DNA from: Porpolomopsis calyptriformis
Taxonomy: Eukaryota; Basidiomycota; Agaricomycetes; Agaricales; Hygrophoraceae
NCBI GenBank assembly: GCA_951640195.1
Contig: OX621176.1
Location: 434,001 to 498,000 of the forward strand
Reading direction: 5' to 3'
Length of the DNA stretch: 64,000 nucleotides
The position numbers and the translations under genes were made by a program. Position 1 is the first letter of the stretch, and each line of letters starts with the position of its first letter. The notes beneath the pieces are model-generated. The model was given only the letters and a program-made list of their open reading frames with translations, made no database searches and was not told the DNA's origin. Of this stretch, positions 44,846 to 55,147 are shown in pieces.

Positions 44846-47800
44846 ATGGCCAGCATGTCCTTACCCAGCATTCAAACCCAAGACAGTGCGGTCAACTTTG
44901 TCGGGCGTGATCAGTACAATGTGAGCAATTATATCTCGCAAGGTGTGATTTCGTCTGTCACTGCGTTCCCCAAAGCGATATTAATGGGTTGAGAAACTCT
45001 AGACGAACACCACCCCCCACATGCCCTATTTGCTCCTTTCAACTTCAAAGAGCGGGCGAGATGCTTAAAAGGCACAAGGGCCGACATTCTTTGTCAGATT
45101 TATCGCTGGATGGGTATCGATTCGCAATCTGATTCTGATCGGGTTCTGAGGGAAGACGGGAATACCGTTTCGACGGATACTTGTATATTTTGGATGAACG
45201 GATCGGCTGGGACTGGGAAAACAACGATTGCTTATACTGTTGCGGAGGTGTGTAAGACGCTTGGTGTGCTTGGCGCAAGCTTCTTCTGCTCCCGGGACGA
45301 TGCGGATTGCAGCAACCCAAATCTGATCTTTACCACTATCGCCTACCAACTCGGGATCTCCAACCCTTTATTCAGGGCAGAGGTTACCCATGCTATGAAA
45401 TCAAATCCCGACATTGGTTATGCGACTCCTTCATATCAACTCGAGGAGCTCATCATAAAGCCGCTTCGAACCCTCAGCGGCTCGATTTCCCCATGCGTTG
45501 TTGTGTTGGATGCACTGGACGAATGCAAAGACACTGGGACGACCTCGGTTATCTTATCATCACTTTCTTGTCATATCACCGAACTATTCCCATTGAGGTT
45601 CTTGTTGACGAGTCGGCCGGAAAAGCATATCACCACCGTCTTTAAATCACCCGAATTGAACCCGGCCACTCGACGATACATTTTGCACGAAGTGGAATTA
45701 GCCGTCGTACAGACCGATATCGAACATTACCTTTCGACCAAACTTGCGTTAACGAGAACTTTCTATCATCTTGAAAATGAATGGCCCTCTACGGCAGATA
45801 TCCATTCCCTGACGCGACAGTCTTTTGGACTGTTCATCTTTGCGTCAACATCAATCAGATTCGTCGAGGATCGAAACTATTGTGACCCAAAAGGCCAACT
45901 TGGTCGTCTTCTGTGTAATGAACCTACTGAAACTGAAGACTCCTCTCCACATTACAACCTTGATCGGTTATACGTTCAAGTGTTGAATGATGCATTTCCT
46001 AACATATCATTTCCTCTTTCTGTCCGGTTGAAGAAGATTCTAGGCACCATTGTTCTCCTCCGAGACCCACTCTCGCCAGTTTCTCTTGAACGATTACTAG
46101 GCGTGCCACCACGTACGGTTCGAGTGACGCTTCACCAGCTTCATTCAGTGATCATGGTCCCTGACGATGACGCGCAAGTTATTCGAACGCTCCATCCATC
46201 ATTTTTCGACTTTATAACGAATCCGACTCGATGTCTTAATCCGAATTATGTCGTTGATCCCCAGACGCAACATACGTTACTTGCGTGTGCATGTCTATCT
46301 ATCATGAAGGAGTTGAAACGAGATATCTGTGGAATAGGAAATCCGTCGTTGCTCAATAGTGAAGTGGACGACCTTCCGACTCGTGTCATGACTTGCATCC
46401 GACCTGAACTGCAATATGCATGTCGTCATTGGTCTTGGCACTTACAAAATGCGACGTTCTCTGACACCCTGATCGACCTCATAAACGAGTTTTGTTTGAA
46501 ACATCTACTGTACTGGCTCGAGGTGCTGAGTCTAATGGGAGATGTTCGAAATGGACTTCTTGGATTAGATGCGGCACAAAAGGCGATTACTGTATGTTAT
46601 CTTCTCTCTCTCCACTAAACAATGCTCATCACATTCCACAGAAATCGAACAGAGGCATGACCAATGCGAAGGATTTACTTCATGATTGCGAACGGTTCAC
46701 CCTGGAATTTTTCTGGATCATTTCCAGTTCTTCGCTTCAAATATACCACTCTGCGTTACTGTTTACTCCTCCGGAAACGTTGATGAAAAAGATGTATGGG
46801 AGAGAGCTGGACCTTCCGGTGAAAATATACAAAGGATTGGGTGAGACTTGGAGTTCATGCATACGGACGATAGAAGGACATTCCGATGAAGTTTCGTCAG
46901 TTGCGTTCTCTGGAGATGGGACGCGTATCGTGTCTGGATCTCACGACACGACTGTTCGTCTGTGGGACGCGGTCAGCGGTGCACATCTGAACACCCTGAA
47001 GGGACACTCTGACTTTGTACGATCTGTCGCATTTTCCTCCAATGGCATGCGCATTGTATCTGGATCCGATGATACAACTATTCGGCTGTGGGACGCAGTC
47101 AGCGGTGCACATCTGAACACCCTCCAGGGACATTCGGGCTGGGTGAAATCGGTTGCTTTCTCCTCTGATGGCACGCGCATCGTGTCTGCATCCAACGATA
47201 CAACTGTTCGACTGCGGGACGCGGTCAGCGGTGCACATCTGAACACCTTCGAAGGGCATTCTTACCAGGTAAATTCAGTCGTTTTCTCCCCCAATGGCAT
47301 GCGTATCGTGTCTGGAGCCAATGACAACACTATTCGGCTGTGGGACGCAGTCAGCGGTGTACATCTGAATACCCTCGAGGGACACTTTAGCTGGGTAACA
47401 TCGGTCGCATTCTCCCCCAATGACATGCATATCGCTTCTGGGTCCTGCGACACTACTATTCGGCTGTGGGACACAGTCAGCGGTGCACATCTGGACACCC
47501 TTGGGGGAGGTTTCGGCACGATATTGTCGGTCGCATTCTCCCCCGATTCCACGCGTATCGTTTGTGGATCCTACGATATTATTCGCCTGTGGGACACCGT
47601 CAGTGGTGCCCACCTGAACACCTTCGAAGGACATTCTGCCATGGTACACTCCGCCTCATTCTCCCCCGATGGCACGCGTATCGTGACTGGATCCGAACGC
47701 AACACTATTCGGTTGTGGGACGCCGTCAGTGGTGCTCACCTGAACACCTTCGAAGGACATTCTAAGACAGTAGAATCCATCACATTCTCAACCGATGGCA

Positions 47801-48549
47801 CGCGTATCGTTTCTGGATCCTTCGACAAAACTATTCGGCTCTGGGATGCAGTCAGTGGTGCGCATCTGAACATCCTCAAGGGGCACTCTGACTGGGTCCA
47901 ATCAGCCTCATTTTCTCCAGATGGTATGCGTATCGTGTCTGGATCCGACGACAAAACTGTTCGGTTGTGGGACGCAGTAAGTGGTACACATCTGAACACC
48001 CTCAAGGGACATTCGCGCTGGGTGAAATCGGTTGCTTTCTCCTCTGATGGCACGCGTATCGTATCTGGATCCGACGACAGCACCGTTCGCCTGTGGGATG
48101 CCATCAGCGGTACACATTTAAAAACCCTCAAAGGACATTCTGACAAAGTAGAATCTGTCGCATTCTCCCCCGATGGCACCCGCATCGTGTCTGGATCTGA
48201 CGACAAAACTATTCGGCTGTGGGATGCAGTCAGTGGCGCACATCTGAAGACCCTCACAAGCCATTTCAGCTCAGCTGAATCGGTCGCACGATCTTGCCAG
48301 AGCTCCTTTTCTGATGGCTCAAATCCAGCTGGTCCGGTGTTTGGTTATATCGCCAACGACGGCTGGGTCCACTCGATTACTCGCAATCGGCGAATTTGCT
48401 GGATTCCGGTCTCTTATAGACCTCTCAAGCTTGCGATGAATGGAGATCGTGTAGTATTCCTCACAGGCCACGATCGTATTGTCGTCCTTGATTTTGGATA
48501 TGTGGACTCGTATTTTCGTAACTTATCGCTGTTTCTAGCTGTTTCGTAG
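44846..48549 (+). CDS. NACHT-WD40 NLR, copy F (11 WD40 repeats)
   Basis: Exons 44846-44942, 45003-46591 and 46642-48549 (introns 60 and 50 bp) give 1197 residues. Exon 1 (MASMSLPSIQTQDSAVNFVG, RDQYNVSNYISQ) and the GTGTGA donor are those of B. The NACHT exon has GSAGTGKTT, VVVLDALDECKD and LLTSRPEKHI, and is of the STADIHSLTRQSFGLF subtype shared with B and C. Eleven WD40 repeats follow; repeat 3 has VRLRDAVSG, losing the Trp of the WD pair, and repeat 6 is shortened (SYDIIRLWDT). The C-terminus is extended by LFLAVS as in D, and the 3' flank is D's. F thus combines a B-like 5' end with a D-like 3' end, as expected of recombination between copies. Confidence 0.92.
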
Positions 48550-49685
48550 TCTTGTGAGCTCATCAGTTTCTGTGGTCTTTTAGTCTCGCCGATTGTCTGC
48601 ATTTACCACCATATTTTACATTTTTCTGGAGGCATTGTAAAAATGCTACATACTCAAATGTGGATTTTGACTGATTACTGAACGGTGATGAAGAAAGTCT
48701 ATTTTGCGAGTCCTTATCGTTTCCGCACGACTAAAGGACTTGGGCGGGCACATTAGAGCTGTGAAGAGGCAGGCCCATTTAACGGTGGTAGGGAACATCT
48801 GCAGAGAGTTTGTCAAAGATGAAGATGAGGAAGATACCAGGATGAATCTCACTCGTTTGGCTTTATTTAAATCCTACGCTCGACACATAGACATGGAAAT
48901 GGAATGAAAGTTTTCTGATACCTCTAATATATCATTGAGCTGATATTGTATCAGGTAATGAGAGCCGAAAATTCAGGCGAGGTAGCTCTCAGTGTGGGCG
49001 TCAAAGTCCTCTGAGGCCATGTTTTCATATTCCTGCACGAGCATGGAGGAAGAGCCATTGTGTGAAACCAATAGCTAGAGAAAAACGAAAAATGCACTAA
49101 CCGCTGCCTCTGCCTCTGACGGTATGTTGGCTCAGGGTCAGGCCTATGACGGCTTATATCACCACGCCAACTATCCACTTCTCCACCCTCCCAGCCTATC
49201 TCTGCCCACAGATGTGAGATCTCTAAAAAAGGAATACGATGGAGAGAGCACTCGGAGCATGTACTCGCAAGATGCTCTCGAAGCATGAGGATGAATGTCA
49301 CCTTCCGGTTTAGTTGTCATTTTCGCCATTGGATTGTGGGAGGGACATTGTGTTTAGGTGATTGGCGTTTGAAATGAAGAATGAGTGCTACCACTGAGAC
49401 GGGTGGGGTGTTTGATAAAGGAGGACGCGTGCTTCGATCAAGATGGCCAATCTTTATGGTTGCGGCCGTGTAGGAGGTATAGTCTGCAACATGGTAAACG
49501 GCTATGGCAACAACAACTACGGTGAGATTTCGGTGTTCTCATTTGGTTGAAGTAAGAAAGAACATGCCAAATTCCCCAGGTTGATGGCAATGACAAAGGG
49601 GTGATGGTCGAAAGATTCGAGGACGAATGTAAATTGCATAGGATGTGTTATGTAATGTACTCACTCAAGGCCGCGCTCCTCCATC
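48550..49685 (+). repeat. NLR spacer, inverted copy of 27091-28225
   Basis: This interval between F and G repeats the C-D interval in inverse orientation almost base for base. It holds the TGAGATTTCGGTG box (49523-49535) 151 bp before the G start codon and a 35-codon ATG frame at 49442-49549 that has a counterpart before C. I do not see enough to call a gene. Confidence 0.85.
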
Positions 49686-52600
49686 ATGGCCAGCACGTCT
49701 TTACCCAGGACTCAAATCCACGACAGTACTGTCAACTTTGCCGGGCGTGATCAGTACATCTTGAATCAAGTCTATCCGCAAGGTGAGTTGACGGGCGATT
49801 TCGTCTATCACTTCTTTCAAAAAACGATAGAATGAAAATAACTAAGGTATTCTAGACGAACACCACCCCCCACATGCCCTATTTGCTCCTTTCAACTTCA
49901 AAGAGCGGGCGAGATGCTTAGAAGGCACAAGGGCCAACATTCTTCGTCAGATTTATCGCTGGATGGGTATCGATTCGCAATCTGATTCTGAACGGGTTCT
50001 GAGGGAAGACGGCAATACCGTTTCGGCAGATACTTGTATATTTTGGATCAACGGATCGGCTGGGACTGGGAAAACAACGATTGCTTATACGGTTGCGGAG
50101 GTTTGTAGGGCGCTTGGTGTGCTTGGTGCAAGCTTCTTCTGCTCTCGGGACGATGCGGATTGTAGCAATCCAAATCTGATCTTTACCACTATCGCCTACC
50201 AACTCGGAATCTCGAACCCTTTATTCAGGGCAGAGGTTACCCGCGCTATGAAATCAAATCCCGACATTGGCTATGCGACTCCTTCATATCAACTCGAGGA
50301 GCTTATCATAAAGCCTCTTCGAACGCTCACCGGCTCGATTTCCCCATGCGTTGTTGTGTTGGATGCACTGGACGAATGCAAAGACACTGGGACGACCTCG
50401 GTTATCTTATCATCACTTTCTCGTCATATCACCGAACTATGCCCATTGAAGTTCTTGTTGACGAGTCGGCCGGAAAAGCATATCACCACCGTCTTTAAAT
50501 CACCCGAATTGAACCCTGCCACTCGACGATACGTTTTGCACCAAGTGGAGTTAGGCGTCGTGCAGAGCGACATCAAACATTACCTTTCGACGAAGCTCGC
50601 TTCCATGCGAGACTTCCATCATCTTGAAAACGATTGGCCATCTGGAGCGGATATCCAAGCCTTGACGCGGATGTCTTTTGGACTATTCATATTCGCGTCA
50701 ACCTCGATTAGATTCATTGAAGATCCAAACTACTGTGACCCGAAACATCAACTTGGGCGCCTTCTGTGTAATACGGCCACGCCAATGGAAGACTCATCTC
50801 CTCATCACAACCTTGATCAATTATACACTCAAGTGTTGAACGATGCCTTTCCTAACATATCGTCTTACCTTTCTGGTCGTCTGAAGACAATTGTAGGCAC
50901 AATTGTTCTCCTGCGAGATCCGCTTTCGTCAAATGCTCTCGAACGGCTACTAGGCATGCCATCACGTACAGTAGGAGTAACACTTCAGCGTCTTCATTCG
51001 GTGATCATGGTGCCTGATGACGATACGCAAGTGATTCGAACGCTTCATCCATCATTTTTCGACTTTATAACGAATCCGGCTCGATGTCTGAATCCGAGTT
51101 ATGTCGTTGACCTTCAGACACAACATACGTTACTTGCGTGTGCTTGTCTATCTACCATGAAGGAGTTGAAACGAGATATCTGTGGAATAAAAAATCCGTC
51201 GTTGCTTAATAACGAAGTGGACGACCTTCCGACTCGTGTCATGACTTGCATCCAACCTGAACTGCAGTATGCATGTCGTCATTGGTCTTGGCACTTACAA
51301 AATGCGACGTTCTCTGACACCCTGATCGACTTTGTGAACGAGTTTTGTTTGAAACATCTACTGTACTGGCTCGAGGTGCTGAGTCTGATGGGAGATGTTC
51401 GAAATGGACTTCTTGGATTAGATGCAGCACAAAAGGCGATCGCTGTATGTTATATTATCTCCTTTTACTCAACAATGCTCATCTCATTCTGCAGAAAGCA
51501 GACAAAGGCATGGCCAATGCGAAGGATTTACTTCATGATTGCGAACGGTTCACCCGGGAATTTTTCTGGATCATCAGTGGCTGTTCGCTTCAAATATACC
51601 ACTCTGCATTACTATTCACTCCTCCAGAGACCTTGATGAAGAAGATATACGGGGGAGAGCTGGACATTCCCGTGAAAATATACAAAGGTTTGGACGTGAG
51701 GTGGAATTCATCCACACGGACGATTGAAGGACATTCTTATGGAGTTAGGTCGGTTGCGTTCTCTTCAGACGGCACGCGTATCGTGTCTGGATCCGGCGAC
51801 CATACCATTCGGTTGTGGGACGCTGTGAGTGGCGCACATTTGAACACCCTCGAGGGACATTCCAACGATATAGGTTCGGCAATATTCTCCCCCGATGGGA
51901 CGCGTATCGTATCTGGATCCTTCGACCATAATATTCGGCTGTGGGATGCGGTCAGTGGTGCACATCTGAACACTCTCGAGGGACATTCCGGCATGATATT
52001 GTCGGTCGCATTCTCCCCCGATGGGACGCGTATCGTTTCTGGATCCCATGACAAAACCATTCGGTTGTGGGACGCAGTGAGCGGTGCACAGCTGAACACT
52101 TTCGAAGGACATTCCTGGGGCGTACAATCAGTTGCATTTTCCCCCGATGGCACGCGTATCGCTTCCGGATCTGACGACAACACCGTTCGGCTATGGAACG
52201 CCGTCAACGGCGCGCATCTAGTCACCCTTGAGGGACATTCCGACAAGGTACTATCAGTTGCATTCTCCCCCGATGGCACGCGTATCGTTTCTGGATCCTT
52301 CGACAATACTATTCGGCTGTGGGATACAATTAGTGGTGCACATCTGAACAGCTTCGAAGGACACTCTGACTGCGTCCGATCAGCCTCATTTTCCCCAGAT
52401 AGTACGCGTATCGTGTCTGGATCCGACGACAAAACCGTTCGGTTGTGGGACGCAGTAAGCGGTACACATCTGAACACCCTCAAGGGACATTCGCACTGGG
52501 TGAAATCGGTTGCTTTCTCCTCTGATGGCACGCGAATCGTGTCTGGATCCTACGACTATACTATTCGCCTGTGGGACGCCGTCAGCAGTCCACATCTGAA

Positions 52601-53528
52601 TTGCTTCGAAGGACATCCCAGCCCAGTGCTTTCAGTCGCATTCTCCCCAGACGGCACGCGCATCGCGTCTTCATCCGACGACAATACTATTCGGCTGTGG
52701 GATACAATTAGTGGTGCACATCTGAACAGCTTCGAAGGACATTCCAACTCGGTTCTTTCGGTCGCATTCTCCCCAGATGGCACGAGTATCGTGTCTGGAT
52801 CCTCAGACTATAATGTTCGCCTGTGGGATGCGGTCAGTGGTGCACATCTGAACACCCTGAAGGGACATTCCGAACGCGTATTTTCGGTCGCATTCTCCCC
52901 AGACGACACCCGTATCGCGTCCGGATCCGGCGACTTTACTGTTCGGTTGTGGGACGCAGTCAGCGGTGCACATCTGAATGTCCTTGGGGGACATCTCAAC
53001 TACGTATTGTCGGTTGCATTCTCCCCTGACGGCAGTCGTATCGCATCTGGATCTGCCGACTCAACTGTTCGTTTGTGGGACGCAGTCAGCGGTGCACATC
53101 TGAACACCCTCAAGGGAGATTTCGGCTGGGTAGAATCAGTTGCATTCTCCCCAGATGGCACGCGTATCGTGTCTGGATCTGACGCCAAAACTATTCAGCT
53201 GTGGGATACAGTCAGCGGTGCACATCTGAAGACCCTCACAGGCCATTTCAGCTCGGCTGAACCGGTTGCGCGATCTTACAGTTCATGCCGGGACTCGTTT
53301 ACCAATGGCTCAAACCCAACTGGAGCGGTGTTTGGTTATATCACGGAAGACGGCTGGGTCCACTCGATTACTCACAATCGGCGGATTTGCTGGATCCCGG
53401 TCTCTTATAGACCCCTCAAGCTTGCTGCGAATGGAGATCGTGTTGTTTTCGCTACAAGCAATGGTCGTATCGTCATCCTTGATTTTGCATACGTGGACCT
53501 TTATTTCCGTAACTTATATCTTTCGTAG
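49686..53528 (+). CDS. NACHT-WD40 NLR, copy G (12 WD40 repeats)
   Basis: Exons 49686-49782, 49856-51444 and 51495-53528 (introns 73 and 50 bp) give 1239 residues. Exon 1 and intron 1 are those of C (VNFAGRDQYILNQVYPQ). NACHT motifs are GSAGTGKTT, VVVLDALDECKD and LLTSRPEKHI; the NACHT C-terminal half is of the SGADIQALTRMSFGLF subtype, unlike C, so the exon itself is mosaic. The segment before the repeats (GGELDIPVKIYKGLDVRWNS) is closer to A. Twelve WD40 repeats follow, with two near-identical NTIRLWDTISGAHLNSFEGH repeats (5 and 8). The tail carries an extra CRDSFTNG and ends FRNLYLS. In G intron 2 lacks the early in-frame stop that is present in B-F. Confidence 0.92.
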
Positions 53529-53679
53529 TCTTATGAGCTCATCGGGATGCGTGGTCTTTGGGTTTCGCTGTTTATTAAGAATTTAAGGCTTGCATTCGTA
53601 ACCTTCACCACCGCTTCTCTCAATGATTTGCATTTTTTTCTAGAGGCATCGTAAACTACTACACGACCGATTAGAATGA
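53529..53679 (+). other. 3' flank of NLR G
   Basis: The first 120 bp resemble the 3' flank of D and F (tagtcttatgagctcatc; ttttctagaggcat), but diverge quickly. No gene is seen. Confidence 0.5.
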
Positions 53680-54938
53680 TTTGACCATCAGTATCTGGCT
53701 CCATGATAATTGAATGAAGATGAGTGTCATTCTCACTATACGTGACGACACACCCAATAGTCGTTCAAGAGCAACTGACGAAAGGGGAGGATATGTTTGA
53801 AAATGCATCGTTCAACGCCTGATTGTACAACTAACCAAGGTTATAATGCGGAGAGTATTCCATCGCCGTGGGTACGTTAGACAGAAGATGCCCAAGTTGA
53901 CTTTCAGGTTGCAATAGTTTCGATCTTTGATGAATCTAATCGAAGTTGACGCAAAGATGAAAAGTCCTAAAGACAGCCGTGTCATGGTTTGGATACTGCC
54001 CCAGAGGGCCATTCGATTTCAAGATGATACAACTCTCGCGTGGAAGTGAGCTTCGTGGAAAGGTAGTGTTTGATATCACCTGGCACGATACCTAATTCCA
54101 TCTCATGCAAAACGTATCGCCGAGTGAAGGGGTTCAAATCGCTTGATTTAAAGACAGAGGTAATATGGCTTTCCGGCCGACTTGTCACCAAGAACTTCGA
54201 TGGGAACAGTTCATCGAGATGACGAGAGAGTGACGATAGGATGACTGAGGTCGTCCAAGTTTCCTTGCACTCATCAAGTGCATCCAATACAACCACGCAC
54301 GGAGGCATTGAGTTCCTGAGTGTCCGAAGAGATTTTATGATGAGCTCTTCGAGTTGATATGAAGGAGTCGCATAGCCAATGTCGGGATGTGATTTTGTAG
54401 CACGAGTAACCTCTACTCGGAACGAAGGGTTAAGATCCCAAGCTGGTAGGTGAAGATCAGATTCAGGTTGCTGGAGTCCGCATCGTCCAGGGAACAGAAG
54501 AAGCTTGCGCCAAGTACACCACTCGCCCTGCGCACCTCCGCAACGGTATAAGTGATCGTCGCTTTCCCTGTCCCAGCTGATCCATTGATCCAAGTATCCG
54601 CCGAAATGATATTGGAGTCCGTCTTCAGAACTAGATCGCCATCAGGTTTTGAATCGCGGCATTGATAAATTTGACCAAGAATGTCAGCCCTTGTACCTTC
54701 TAAACATCGGGCTCACTCTTTGTAGTTGAAAGGAGTAAAGGGGGCATGTGGGAGGTGTTCGTCTAGAATACCTCAGCGATTGTCAGCATATACATATAGC
54801 TTTTTGCCAACGGCCACTAGTCACTGATTGAGGGCGCAAACTCACCTTGCAGACAGACATGAATATTTTGGTTCAAGTTGAAATTGTACCAGGAAGGTTG
54901 AGCGTACTGTCGTGGATATAAGTCGTAGGTACATGCAT
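53680..54938 (-). pseudogene. Degenerate NACHT-WD40 gene, WD40 part missing
   Basis: Read on the minus strand from an ATG-like start at 54938 (IHDSTLNLPG, the exon 1 motif with RDQY lost), through an intron 1 donor near 54843, a P-loop region with GSAGTGKATIT, a clear NACHT stretch DIGYATPSYQLEELIIKSLR, VVVLDALDECKE, and FLVTSRPESHITSVF, to LSLGLFIFASTSIRFIKDRN near 53950. Several frameshifts and stops break the frame, and similarity fades near 53690 before the end of NACHT; no WD40 repeats follow. It is convergent with G. Confidence 0.88.
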
Positions 54939-55147
54939 GATGGAGGTGAATATCAAGATGAGCACACTCCAAGTGTTGATTCAAAATTCCTATCACGGAT
55001 AGTTTGATCGAAAGCAATGGTGGAAATCACGAAAACAAGAGTTAGGCTTGCCAATATATAACCAAATCATCCCAGACCTGAAGAATATGACAGGACGACG
55101 AGCAAGCTGGAAACAAGATGTAATAATAAAATGTCCAGATAAGTCGT
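54939..55147. other. Intergenic, no gene seen
   Basis: This short stretch between the NLR relic and the 3' end of the helicase-AAA gene shows no feature I can support. Confidence 0.4.

Noticed and set aside
49442..49549. 35-codon ATG frame (Gly/Asn-rich) before NLR G, also before C
   Set aside because: It is conserved only between recently duplicated spacers, and the diverged spacers before B, E and F do not keep it.
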